In this document: piece by piece, positions 49,755 through 57,936 of the stretch | How the letters are laid out: each line of letters begins with the position of its first letter | Numbering within the stretch: the first letter of the stretch is position 1 | NCBI RefSeq assembly: GCF_021442385.1 | Contig: NZ_MUZA01000040.1 | Location: forward strand, 1-58,370 | Direction: 5' to 3' | From: Micromonospora sp. MH99 | Lineage (GTDB): Bacteria > Actinomycetota > Actinomycetes > Mycobacteriales > Micromonosporaceae | Length of the DNA stretch: 58,370 nucleotides | Translations under genes and position numbers: made by a program | Notes under the pieces: model-generated | The model's input: only the letters and a program-made list of their open reading frames with translations | Databases searched by the model: none | What the model was told of the DNA's origin: nothing

Positions 49755-50014
49755 TGGGCCGCATGGTTGCCTGGGAGTACGCCTTGCTCGTCCGCCGCTA
49801 TCAGGGACAGGGCCGCAATTTCACCGTCTCGTTCGTCTGGTACGGCCCGGACGGGTCGCGTAAGGACATCACCCCCTACGGCGACACGGCCATAGCGCAC
49901 CTGAACCGCGCCGGCCGGGAGGGCTGGGAGCTGGTCTCGGCCGCCGAGGACGTGAACAACGTCCAGGGCAGCACCGAAGTCCACCGCTACCACCTCAAGC
50001 GCCCCCTGAACTAA
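49754..50014 (+). CDS. Small conserved protein (86 aa), DUF4177-like
   Basis: A compact soluble protein with MVAWEYALLVRRYQ, NRAGREGWELVSA and a beta-rich pattern, as in small DUF4177-type proteins. The GREGWELVS turn is the most conserved-looking part. Its ATG shares one base with the aminotransferase stop (TAATG). The role is unknown, and it may mark the right edge of the cluster operon. Confidence 0.7.
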   Translation: MGRMVAWEYALLVRRYQGQGRNFTVSFVWYGPDGSRKDITPYGDTAIAHLNRAGREGWELVSAAEDVNNVQGSTEVHRYHLKRPLN

Positions 50015-50054
50015 CCCCCCGCCGCGCCCCCGCCGCGCGCCCCCGCCCCCGTCC

Positions 50055-50133
50055 GCGTCGATCATGGGGTTGTGGTGGTGGACAAAGGTTGCCACCCGCC
50101 CTGATTCGGGCACCACGACTCCATGATCGACGC
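50055..50133. repeat. Long inverted repeat with GATCATG/CATGATC ends
   Basis: The left arm 50055-50077 (GCGTCGATCATGGGGTTGTG...) and right arm 50111-50133 match at 21 of 23 positions. The loop contains a second small stem, GGTGG/CCACC. It lies between the convergent ends of the small-protein gene and glyA and probably terminates both. Confidence 0.88.
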
Positions 50134-50163
50134 AGAACTCACGTGGGGGTTCGCGGGCCGGCG

Positions 50164-51600
50164 TCAGGTCAGGTTGATGGCCGGGTAGAGCGGGTGGGGG
50201 GCCAGCAGGTCGGTGGCCTGGCGTGCGATCTTGTCGGCCAGGTCGGCGTCGAGCGTGTACTTCGCCTTGGACGGGGTGCCGTCGGCGTTGGCGCCGGCCG
50301 TGGTCTGGGTCAGCACGGTGTGGATCAGCTCGGCGGTCTGGTCCATCTCGGCGGTGCCCAGCCCGCGGGTGGTCAGCGCCGGGGTGCCGATCCGGATGCC
50401 GGACGTGTACCAGGCGCCGTTCGGGTCCTGCGGGACCGAGTTGCGGTTGGTGACGATGCCGGAGTCGAGCAGGGCCTGCTCGGCCTGCCGGCCGGTGAGC
50501 CCGTAGCCGGACACGTCGATCAGCACCAGGTGGTTGTCGGTGCCGCCGGTTACCAGCGTCGCGCCCCGGCGTAGCAGCCCGTCGGCGAGGGCCTGCGCGT
50601 TGTCCACGATCCGCTGGGCGTAGTCGGCGAAGTCGGGGCGGCGGGCCTCGGCGAGAGCGACGGCCTTCGCGGCCATCACGTGCGGCAGCGGACCGCCGAG
50701 CACCATCGGGCAACCCCGGTCCACCTGGTCGGCCAGCTCCGGCTGGCAGAGCACCATGCCGCCGCGCGGGCCGCGCAGCGACTTGTGGGTGGTGGTGGTG
50801 ACGATGTGCGCGTGCGGCACCGGGTCGAAGTCGCCGGTGAAGACCTTGCCGGCAACCAGGCCCGCGAAGTGCGCCATGTCGACCATGAAGGTGGCGCCGA
50901 CCGAGTCGGCGATCTCCCGCAGGATCCGGAAGTTCACCTTCCGGGGGTACGCCGAGTAGCCGCCGACCAGGATCAGCGGCTTGAACTCGCGGGCCGCCTC
51001 GGCGACCCGGTCGTAGTCGATGAGGCCGGTGGCCGGGTCGGTGCCGTAGCTGCGCTGGTCGAACATCTTGCCGGAGATGTTCGGCCGGAAACCGTGGGTG
51101 AGGTGACCGCCGGCGTCCAGCGACATGCCGAGCATCCGCTGGTTGCCCAGCTCGCGGCGCAGCGCGAACCAGTCGGCCTCGGTGAGGTCGTTGACCTGGC
51201 GGACCTGGGCCTTCTTGAGCGCCGGGGACTCGACCCGGTCGGCCAGGATCGCCCAGAAGGCGACCAGGTTGGCGTCGATGCCGGAGTGCGGCTGCACGTA
51301 CGCGTGGGCGGCGCCGAACAGCTCCCGGGCGTGCTCGGCGGCGAGCGCCTCGACGGTGTCGACGTTCTGGCAGCCGGCGTAGAAGCGGCGGCCGACGGTG
51401 CCCTCGGCGTACTTGTCGCTGAACCAGTTGCCCATGGCCAGCAGGGTGGCCGGGGAGGCGTAGTTCTCGCTGGCGATGAGCTTGAGCGACTCCCGCTGGT
51501 CGGTCAGCTCGGCGCCGATGGCGTCGGCCACCCGCGGCTCGACAGCCCGGATCACCTCAAGGGCGCTCCGGAATGCGGTGGACTCGGCGTTGTGCGACAT
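50164..51600 (-). CDS. glyA: Serine hydroxymethyltransferase
   Basis: A 478-residue PLP enzyme that interconverts serine and glycine with tetrahydrofolate. Visible family motifs are LIASENYASPA, EGTVGRRFYAGCQNVD, VDMAHFAGLVAGKVF, and the PLP lysine in VTTTTHKSLRGPRGGM. The length is slightly above the E. coli enzyme, with a long variant segment after the active-site region. It is a primary-metabolism gene preceded by a ZTP-type riboswitch. The ATG at 51600 has AGGAGG upstream. Confidence 0.95.
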   Translation of the reverse strand: MSHNAESTAFRSALEVIRAVEPRVADAIGAELTDQRESLKLIASENYASPATLLAMGNWFSDKYAEGTVGRRFYAGCQNVDTVEALAAEHARELFGAAHAYVQPHSGIDANLVAFWAILADRVESPALKKAQVRQVNDLTEADWFALRRELGNQRMLGMSLDAGGHLTHGFRPNISGKMFDQRSYGTDPATGLIDYDRVAEAAREFKPLILVGGYSAYPRKVNFRILREIADSVGATFMVDMAHFAGLVAGKVFTGDFDPVPHAHIVTTTTHKSLRGPRGGMVLCQPELADQVDRGCPMVLGGPLPHVMAAKAVALAEARRPDFADYAQRIVDNAQALADGLLRRGATLVTGGTDNHLVLIDVSGYGLTGRQAEQALLDSGIVTNRNSVPQDPNGAWYTSGIRIGTPALTTRGLGTAEMDQTAELIHTVLTQTTAGANADGTPSKAKYTLDADLADKIARQATDLLAPHPLYPAINLT

Positions 51601-51620
51601 ACGACCTCCTACAGACGTGC

Positions 51621-51708
51621 GGAAGGCCCAGGCGCTCGGCAAAAACGTCCTCGTGACGGGACCGCTTCCCGATGGTTGTCCATCCCCACGCGCCAGTAAC
51701 GGCCCGCG
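51621..51708 (-). ncRNA. ZTP (pfl) riboswitch upstream of glyA
   Basis: Read on the minus strand, the 5' part GGGCCGTTACTGGCG and a hairpin with GGGATGGACAACCATCGGG are followed, after a variable stretch, by the 3' conserved GCCGAGCGCCTGGGC. This matches the pfl motif pattern (GACUGGCG and CCGCCUGGGC elements) that senses ZTP/ZMP as a sign of 10-formyl-folate shortage. glyA is a known target of this riboswitch class. It ends about 20 bases before the start codon, so control is probably at translation or by termination. Confidence 0.8.
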
Positions 51709-51800
51709 CCGATCCTACCGGGCCGGCCCGGGGCGACCCGGCCGACCTCCCGACGTGCGCCGGGCGAGGTGGTGGGACGGCGCTGCTGCCCGGCCGGACA

Positions 51801-51835
51801 CGACGAGGGGCCCGGTCCGGCCGGGCCCCTCGTCG
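51801..51835 (-). terminator. Hairpin terminator after hemerythrin gene
   Basis: A perfect 15-bp stem (51801-51815 and 51821-51835) with a five-base loop, 13 bases beyond the stop at 51849. Confidence 0.85.
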
Positions 51836-51848
51836 AACAGTTGGTGGC

Positions 51849-52349
51849 TCAGGCGGTCACCGCGTCGCGCGCCTTCTTGATCGCCTTCGGCTGGGTGGGG
51901 GTACGCGGCGCGTCCGCGCGCAGCGCGATCATCTTCTCGCCGATCTCCTGGAGCTGCTTACGGCCGAGCGCCTCGCGGACCTTGGGGAACCACTCCTCCT
52001 CTTCCTCCTCGACGTGGTGCGTGACGTTCTCGATCAGCACCGTCGTCTTGGCGGTGAAGCGCTCGTCGTCGGCGTCCATCGCGGCCAGTTCGAGGCAGAG
52101 CACGTCGGCCACGTGGTGCTCCTCGTACGACTCGAGGATGTCGTCCTCCAGGTCGGGCAGGAGCCGGCGGACCTCCGGGTACATCACCTCGTTCTCCAGG
52201 TAGGTGTGCACCGTCAGGGCCTCGAGGATCTGGTTCACCAGCTTCTGCCGCTGGCTCGCCGGCCCCTCCTCGGCGTCCTGGAAGGCCTTGAACAGGCGAC
52301 GCATCTCCTTGTGGTCCTCTTTGAGCAGGACGATGGCATCGGTTGACAC
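51849..52349 (-). CDS. Hemerythrin-domain protein
   Basis: A 166-residue four-helix protein with iron-ligand-type His and Glu in LLKEDHKEMRRLF (His13), EALTVHTYLENEVMYPEV (about 43-60), YEEHHVADVL and VTHHVEEEEEEWFP. These match the HHE cation-binding/hemerythrin family. It probably binds O2 or senses oxidative or nitrosative conditions. The C-terminal 30 residues are a basic Pro/Lys tail. Confidence 0.9.
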   Translation of the reverse strand: MSTDAIVLLKEDHKEMRRLFKAFQDAEEGPASQRQKLVNQILEALTVHTYLENEVMYPEVRRLLPDLEDDILESYEEHHVADVLCLELAAMDADDERFTAKTTVLIENVTHHVEEEEEEWFPKVREALGRKQLQEIGEKMIALRADAPRTPTQPKAIKKARDAVTA

Positions 52350-52440
52350 CGGCGTGCCCCCTTTCGTAGCTCGGCTGGGTGTTGATCCGGTACCCCGACG
52401 GTCAGTGGCGAAACGGGCGAATGTGGCCGATCTCGCCTGG

Positions 52441-53310
52441 TCAGACGGTGGCCAGTGTGCGCGGGATCTCGTCGAGCAGTTCCCGTGCCAGAAAACCGAT
52501 CCGGCCGTACCGGGGGATGAGCCGCTGGCCGCTCACGGCGTGCGCGAACGCTCCCCAGCACGCGGCCTGCGCCGGGTCGGCGCCCCGGGAGAGCAGCCCG
52601 GCGAGCAGGCCGGCGAGCACGTCTCCGCTGCCGGACGTGCCGAGGCCCGCGTCGCCGCTCTCCTCCCGCCACCCGCGCCCGTCCGGGGCGGCCACGTGGC
52701 CGTAGAGCGAGACGACTGCCTCGTACCGGTGCGCCAGTTCGGCGGCTTCGGCGCCCAGGTCGTCGCCGGGTTCGCGGCCGAGCAGGTGCCCGGCCTCGGT
52801 CACGTTGGGGGTGAGCACCACCGGACGGCCCGAGCCGACCAGCAGCTTCGGCTCGTGGCTGAGCGCGCCCAGGGCGTACGCGTCGAGGACCAGCGGGGTG
52901 CGTGTCCCCGCCGCCTCCAGGACGAGACCCAGCAGCTCGGTGGTCTCGTCGATGCCCTTCAGTCCGGGGCCGAGCGCCACCACGTCGGCCGCGCCGACCA
53001 GTTCGCCGAGCTGGCCGGCCCGGTCCGCGGCGACCGCGCCGTCGGACGTCTCGGGCAGCCCGACCACCAGCGCCTCGGGCACCTGGATGCTCAGCGTGGC
53101 GGCGGTGGACTCGGCGGCGGCGAGCTGGAGGACCCCGGCGCCGGCGCGCAGCGCGGCCACCCCGGCGAGCAGGACCGCCCCGGGCGTGAAGCGGGAGCCG
53201 CCGATCACCAGGACGGTGCCCCGGCTCTCCTTGCCGCCGGCCGGCACCGGCAGCTCCCAGTCGCGCAGCAGCCCTGGCGTGATCACCTTGACCTCAGACC
53301 GGTTCGGCAT
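52441..53310 (-). CDS. nnrD: ADP-dependent NAD(P)H-hydrate dehydratase
   Basis: A 289-residue ribokinase-fold repair enzyme (YjeF C-terminal domain only). Family features are GTVLVIGGSRFTPGAVLLAG (about 31-50), VVALGPGL, VLTPNVTEAGHLLG and the catalytic GLGTSGSGDVLAG, whose Asp is the general base. It returns damaged NAD(P)H hydrates to the active form. The epimerase half, usually fused or adjacent, is not in this window. It overlaps the phosphatase gene by 17 bases. Confidence 0.9.
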   Translation of the reverse strand: MPNRSEVKVITPGLLRDWELPVPAGGKESRGTVLVIGGSRFTPGAVLLAGVAALRAGAGVLQLAAAESTAATLSIQVPEALVVGLPETSDGAVAADRAGQLGELVGAADVVALGPGLKGIDETTELLGLVLEAAGTRTPLVLDAYALGALSHEPKLLVGSGRPVVLTPNVTEAGHLLGREPGDDLGAEAAELAHRYEAVVSLYGHVAAPDGRGWREESGDAGLGTSGSGDVLAGLLAGLLSRGADPAQAACWGAFAHAVSGQRLIPRYGRIGFLARELLDEIPRTLATV

Positions 53311-54025
53311 GGATCTCGTCCTCCCTGGTCGACTCGGCGCCCTGCCGGTGCAGGTGGCCGACCTCGTTGAAACCGCCAAGCGTCAGCCTGCCCTGGTCGT
53401 CGGCGGACCAGTCGGTGATCGAGCAGTTGGCGATGACGTGTTCGCGGGTCAACGCCATCAGCTCCGGCTCGGTCAGCCCCTCCACCAGGTACCGCAGGAG
53501 GAAGACCAGCGCGTCGTGGCCGAAGAGCAGCACCCGCTGGCCCTCGTGGTCGCGGCGCAGGTCGCCGAGGAGCGTGCGCAGCCGCAGCGCCACGTCGGTC
53601 CAGGCCTCACCGCCGGGCGGCCGGTAGTAGAACTTGCCCAGCCGGGTGCGGCGCTCGGCCTCGTCGGGGAACCGGCGGCGGACCCCGTGCCCGGTCAGGC
53701 CGTCGAGAATGCCCAGCTCCCGGTCGCGCAGCCGCTCGTCCCGGCTCACCGGCACCCCGGTGCCGTGCAGCGCCAGCTCGGCCGTGGACACCGCCCGCAG
53801 GTACGGCGAGACCACCGCCACGTCGGGCCGCCGATCCTCGGGCAGCCCGGCGAGCCAGCGGCCGGTCGCCCGCGCCTGCTCCTCGCCGGTGCCCGAGAGC
53901 GGCACGTCGGCGTCGCGGTGGCTGAGCCCGATCACGTCCGCGCCGTTCTCCTCGGCCCGGGTGGCCGCCACGTTCGCGGTGCTCTCACCGTGCCTGATGA
54001 TCCAGAGGGTCGACATTTCCGCCAT
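53294..54025 (-). CDS. Histidine phosphatase (phosphoglycerate-mutase family)
   Basis: A 243-residue protein with the phospho-His motif LWIIRHGESTAN (RHG, about 7-18), the arginine in VVSPYLRAVSTAEL and the second catalytic His in LLFGHDALVFLLR. The substrate is unknown. It is co-directional with and overlaps nnrD, suggesting one transcript of house-cleaning enzymes. Confidence 0.9.
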   Translation of the reverse strand: MAEMSTLWIIRHGESTANVAATRAEENGADVIGLSHRDADVPLSGTGEEQARATGRWLAGLPEDRRPDVAVVSPYLRAVSTAELALHGTGVPVSRDERLRDRELGILDGLTGHGVRRRFPDEAERRTRLGKFYYRPPGGEAWTDVALRLRTLLGDLRRDHEGQRVLLFGHDALVFLLRYLVEGLTEPELMALTREHVIANCSITDWSADDQGRLTLGGFNEVGHLHRQGAESTREDEIHAEPV

Positions 54026-54168
54026 GCCGACCCCCTACCCGGGCGCCGGGCGCGGTAACCGCGCCCGGCTGGGCACCGGACGGCCGGTGCGTCGTCTCAG
54101 CCGCGCCGCCACGCTGGTCCCCGGCCGGTAGCCCACCGGGCCCGCCGGGACGTCGTACCCTCGGGTGC

Positions 54169-55140
54169 GTGGCCACGGCGGCGGAGGAGATCCGGGTGGG
54201 GGAGCGGCTGGTCCGCGTCTCCAGCCCCGACAAGCCGTACTTCCCGGAACGCGGACTGACCAAGCTGGACGTGGTCCGTTACTTCCTGGCGGTCGGCGAC
54301 GGCATCCTGCGGGCGCTGCGCGACCGGCCAACCATGCTGGAACGCTGGCCGCGCGGTGTCTTCGAGGGCGCGACGATCGCCACCCGGCAGACCAACCGTG
54401 GTGACGCCTTCTATCAGAAGCGTCTGCCGGCGGGCGCCCCGGAATGGGTGCGGACCGCGCACATCACCTTCCCCAGCGGCCGGACCGCCGACGAGGTCGC
54501 GCCGAGCGAACTGGCCGTGGTGATCTGGGCGGCCAACCTGGGCACCCTCCGGTTCCACCCGTGGCCGGTCACCGCCGCCGACGTGGAACGCCCCGACCAG
54601 CTGCGCATCGACCTCGACCCGATGCCCGGCGTGGGCTTCGAGCAGGTGGTGCCGGTGGCGCACGAGGTGCGGGCGTTCCTCGCCGAGCTGGGCATGACCG
54701 GCTATCCGAAGACCACCGGCGGGCGCGGCCTGCACGTCTACCTGTCGATCGAGCCGAGGTGGAGTTTCGGCGAGTGCCGCCGGGCGGTGCTCGCGCTGGG
54801 CCTGCAGATGCAGCGCAGGCTGCCGGAGCTGGTCACCACCACCTGGTGGCGGGAGCAGCGGGACCGGCCGGTCTTCGTCGACTACAACCAGATGGCCCGC
54901 GACCACACGGTGACGTCGGCGTACTCGATCCGGCCGACACCGCAGGCCCTGGTGTCGGCGCCGCTGGACTGGGCGGAGCTGGACGACGCCCGGCCGGAGG
55001 ACTTCGACGTGCTCAGCATGCCGGCCCGCTTCGCCGAGCGCGGCGACCCGCACGCCGGCCTCGACGGTGACCGGCACTCGCTGGAGCCCCTGCTGGAGCT
55101 GGCCGACTCCGAGGGCCTGGAGGCGCCGCCCGAGCGGTGA
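54169..55140 (+). CDS. LigD-type polymerase/primase domain protein (NHEJ)
   Basis: A 323-residue archaeo-eukaryotic-primase-fold polymerase of the LigD Pol family. Motifs are SPDKPYFPERGLTKLDVVRYF (core DKPYFPERGLTK), the catalytic pair in RIDLDPMPG, SGGRG-equivalent TTGGRGLHVYL and VFVDYNQMARDHTV. It adds nucleotides during end joining with Ku and ligase. It is a stand-alone polymerase gene with a GTG start; no Ku or ligase gene lies in the window. Confidence 0.9.
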   Translation: MATAAEEIRVGERLVRVSSPDKPYFPERGLTKLDVVRYFLAVGDGILRALRDRPTMLERWPRGVFEGATIATRQTNRGDAFYQKRLPAGAPEWVRTAHITFPSGRTADEVAPSELAVVIWAANLGTLRFHPWPVTAADVERPDQLRIDLDPMPGVGFEQVVPVAHEVRAFLAELGMTGYPKTTGGRGLHVYLSIEPRWSFGECRRAVLALGLQMQRRLPELVTTTWWREQRDRPVFVDYNQMARDHTVTSAYSIRPTPQALVSAPLDWAELDDARPEDFDVLSMPARFAERGDPHAGLDGDRHSLEPLLELADSEGLEAPPER

Positions 55141-55155
55141 ACGGCGCGGCCCGCC

Positions 55156-55662
55156 CTACTGCCACGGGCTCTGCGTGCCGTCGAACTCCTCGAAGACCAG
55201 CCATGACCGCGTCGACAGCACCCCGGCGATGCGCTGCACCCGATCGAGCACCACGTCCCGCAGGGCGGCGTTGTCCGGCGCCCGAACCAGGGCCAGCACG
55301 TCGTGCTCGCCGCTGAGGAGCGCGACGTGCTCGACGTAGCGCACCTGCGCCAGCTCGGCCGACACCTCCCGCCAGGTGTTCTGCTCGATCGTCAACGCCA
55401 TGTACGCCGACGTGCCCAGCCCGGCGGCCTCGGGCGCCACCTGCGCCCGGAAGCCCGTGATCACGCCTTCGCGCAGCAGGCGCTCCACCCGGGCGTACGC
55501 GTTGGTGCGCGAGATGTGGATCCGCTCGGCCAGGGTGCGCACCGACGTGCGCCCGTCGCGGACCAGCTCGTCCAGAATCCGCCTGTCGACCTCGTCCATG
55601 GCTCGGGCCGATCGTCCCGATCCGGTTCCCCGGCTCGCTCCGTCGCCGTTCTCCTGGCTCAC
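55156..55662 (-). CDS. Lrp/AsnC-family regulator (BkdR-like)
   Basis: A 168-residue regulator. The helix-turn-helix occurs in MDEVDRRILDELVRDGRTSV and RIHISRTNAYARVERL, and a C-terminal RAM effector-binding domain contains VALLSGEHDVLALVRAPD. The GTG at 55662 is chosen because GGGAGG lies seven bases upstream; an ATG at 55599 begins the conserved part. It is divergent from the branched-chain dehydrogenase operon, the arrangement of bkdR in streptomycetes, and probably responds to branched-chain amino acids. Confidence 0.87.
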   Translation of the reverse strand: MSQENGDGASRGTGSGRSARAMDEVDRRILDELVRDGRTSVRTLAERIHISRTNAYARVERLLREGVITGFRAQVAPEAAGLGTSAYMALTIEQNTWREVSAELAQVRYVEHVALLSGEHDVLALVRAPDNAALRDVVLDRVQRIAGVLSTRSWLVFEEFDGTQSPWQ

Positions 55663-55768
55663 CGATGCGCCTCCCACATGCCAGACGTCCCGCCTTCTGC
55701 GTGGATCTTGAGTCAATCATCCGTCAGGCGGAAGCATAGGCTCACCACACGTCCCAGGAGGTCCCGCC
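55663..55768. promoter_or_regulatory. Divergent promoter region, AsnC-type regulator and bkd operon
   Basis: About 106 bases with an AT-richer centre (TTGAGTCAATCAT at 55709-55721) flanked by an inverted pair, CCGCCT (55690) and AGGCGG (55726). This is a plausible site for the regulator and both promoters. Exact boxes cannot be assigned. Confidence 0.5.
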
Positions 55769-56935
55769 GTGACGACCACACCCCAGGCGGTCCGCAGGGC
55801 ATCCCCGCGCGCCCGTCGGACGGTCACCCCGCCCGACCCGGCACGCCCGCTGCTGCCGGCCGCCGAACCGGTCCGCCTGCTCGATGAGACCGGTACGCCG
55901 CTGCCGGCCCGTACCGACTATCCGGAGCCGCCCGTCGAGGCGCTGCGCGAGCTGTACCGCCGGATGGTGCTCGGCCGCCGGTTCGACACCCAGGCGACCG
56001 CACTGACCAAGCAGGGCCGCCTCGCTGTCTACCCGTCGTCGCGGGGCCAGGAGGCGTGCCAGGTCGCCGCCGTGCTCGCCGTCCGCGACACCGACTGGGT
56101 GTTCCCCACCTACCGTGAATCGATGGCGCTGGTTGCCCGGGGCATCGATCCGGTCGAGGTGCTCACGCTGCTGCGCGGCGACTGGCACTGCGGCTACGAC
56201 CCCACCGAGGTGCACACCGCGCCGCAGTGCACCCCCCTCGCGACCCAGTGCGTGCACGCCGCCGGTCTCGCCCACGGCGAGGCGTACCAGGGGCGCGACA
56301 CCGTGGCGCTGGCCTTCATCGGCGACGGCGCGACAAGCGAGGGCGACTTCCACGAGGGCATCAACTTCGCCGCCGTGTTCAAAGCCCCGGTCGTCTACTT
56401 CGTCCAGAACAACAGGTACGCCATCAGCGTCCCCCTGTCCCGGCAGACCGCCGCGCCGTCGCTGGCGTACAAGGGCGTCGGCTACGGCGTGCCCAGCGAG
56501 CAGGTCGACGGCAACGACCCGGTCGCGGTGCTCGCCGTGCTGACCCGCGCGGTCGCGCACGCCCGCGCCGGCAAGGGGCCGTTCCTGGTCGAGGCGCACA
56601 CCTACCGGATGGAGCCGCACACCAACGCCGACGACGCCACGCGCTACCGCGACGGCGCCGAGGTCGACGCCTGGCGCGACCGCGACCCGCTCGCCCGCCT
56701 GGAGACCTACCTGCGCGCCCGTGGCGTGCTCGACGACGCGGCGGTCGCCGAGATCGCCGAGCAGGCCGAGGCGTACGCGGCGGACCTGCGCACCCGGATG
56801 AACACCCAGCCCACGGTCGACCCGCTGAGCCTCTTCGACCACGTCTACGCCGAGCCCACCCCCCAGCTCGTCGAGCAGCGCGAGCAGGTCCGCGCCGAGC
56901 TCGCCGCCGCGCACGACGAAGAGGGTGACGCCTGA
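55769..56935 (+). CDS. bkdA: Branched-chain 2-oxoacid dehydrogenase E1 alpha subunit
   Basis: A 388-residue ThDP-dependent subunit. Motifs are TALTKQGRLAVYPSSRGQEA (about 70-89), the ThDP site IGDGATSEGDFHEG through VQNNRYA (about 190-222) and the phosphorylation-loop-like YRMEPHTNADDATRYR. It decarboxylates branched-chain 2-oxoacids and passes the acyl group to E2. GTG start with AGGAGG. It overlaps the E1 beta start by one base. Confidence 0.92.
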   Translation: MTTTPQAVRRASPRARRTVTPPDPARPLLPAAEPVRLLDETGTPLPARTDYPEPPVEALRELYRRMVLGRRFDTQATALTKQGRLAVYPSSRGQEACQVAAVLAVRDTDWVFPTYRESMALVARGIDPVEVLTLLRGDWHCGYDPTEVHTAPQCTPLATQCVHAAGLAHGEAYQGRDTVALAFIGDGATSEGDFHEGINFAAVFKAPVVYFVQNNRYAISVPLSRQTAAPSLAYKGVGYGVPSEQVDGNDPVAVLAVLTRAVAHARAGKGPFLVEAHTYRMEPHTNADDATRYRDGAEVDAWRDRDPLARLETYLRARGVLDDAAVAEIAEQAEAYAADLRTRMNTQPTVDPLSLFDHVYAEPTPQLVEQREQVRAELAAAHDEEGDA

Positions 56936-57936
56936 TGGCCACCACCATGGCGAAGGCGCTCAACTCGGCGCTCGCCGACGCCCTCGCCGCCGACGAGCGG
57001 GTGGTCGTCTTCGGCGAGGACGTCGGCGCGCTCGGCGGCGTCTTCCGGATCACCGACGGCCTCCAGGCCCGCTTCGGCGAGAAGCGCTGCTTCGACACCC
57101 CGCTCGCCGAGGCCGGCATCGTCGGCTTCGCCGTCGGCCTGGCCATGTCCGGGCTGCGGCCGGTGGTCGAGATGCAGTTCGACGCGTTCGCGTACCCGGC
57201 GTTCGAGCAGATCGCCTCGCACGTGGCGAAGCTGCGCAACCGCACCCGGGGCAAGCTCAGCGTGCCGATCGTCATCCGGGTGCCGTACGCCGGTGGCATC
57301 GGCGGGGTGGAGCACCACTGCGACTCGTCCGAGGCGTACTACGCGCACACCCCCGGCCTGAAGGTCGTCACCCCGGCGACCGTCGAGGACGCGTACTCGC
57401 TGCTGCGGGAGGCGATCGACGACCCCGACCCGGTGGTCTTCATGGAGCCCAAGAAGCTCTACTTCGGCAGCGCCGAAGCCGAGCTGCCGGTGCGTACCGA
57501 GCCGTTCGGCCGGGCCGTCGTGCGCCGTACCGGACGCGACGCCACCCTGGTCGCGTACGGGCCGGCGGTGCCGGTCGCGCTGGAGGCCGCCGAGGCCGCC
57601 CGCGAGGAGGGCTGGGACCTGGAGGTGGTCGACGTGCGCACCATCGTGCCGTTCGACGACGCCACCATCACCGCGTCGGTCCGGCGTACCGGCCGGTGCG
57701 TGGTGATCCAGGAGGCGCCCGGGTTCGCCGGCGTCGGCGCGGAGATCGCCGCCCGGGTGCAGGAGCGCTGCTTCCACGCGCTGCACGCGCCGGTGCTGCG
57801 GGTGGCCGGGCTGGACATCCCGTACCCGGCGCCGATGCTGGAGCACACCCACCTGCCCGGCGTGGACCGGGTGCTGGACGCGGTGGCCCGCCTGCAGTGG
57901 GACGACCAGCCGGACGCGCGTTGGGCGGCGGCATGA
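56935..57936 (+). CDS. bkdB: Branched-chain 2-oxoacid dehydrogenase E1 beta subunit
   Basis: A 333-residue transketolase-like partner of the preceding E1 alpha, with VFGEDVGALGGVFR, CFDTPLAEAGIVGFAVG, GGIGGVEHHCDSSEAYYAHTPG (core HHCDSSEA, the loop missing in the cluster copy at 35513) and DVRTIVPFDD. It supplies isobutyryl- and 2-methylbutyryl-type CoA esters. It overlaps the E2 gene by 4 bases. Confidence 0.92.
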   Translation: MATTMAKALNSALADALAADERVVVFGEDVGALGGVFRITDGLQARFGEKRCFDTPLAEAGIVGFAVGLAMSGLRPVVEMQFDAFAYPAFEQIASHVAKLRNRTRGKLSVPIVIRVPYAGGIGGVEHHCDSSEAYYAHTPGLKVVTPATVEDAYSLLREAIDDPDPVVFMEPKKLYFGSAEAELPVRTEPFGRAVVRRTGRDATLVAYGPAVPVALEAAEAAREEGWDLEVVDVRTIVPFDDATITASVRRTGRCVVIQEAPGFAGVGAEIAARVQERCFHALHAPVLRVAGLDIPYPAPMLEHTHLPGVDRVLDAVARLQWDDQPDARWAAA

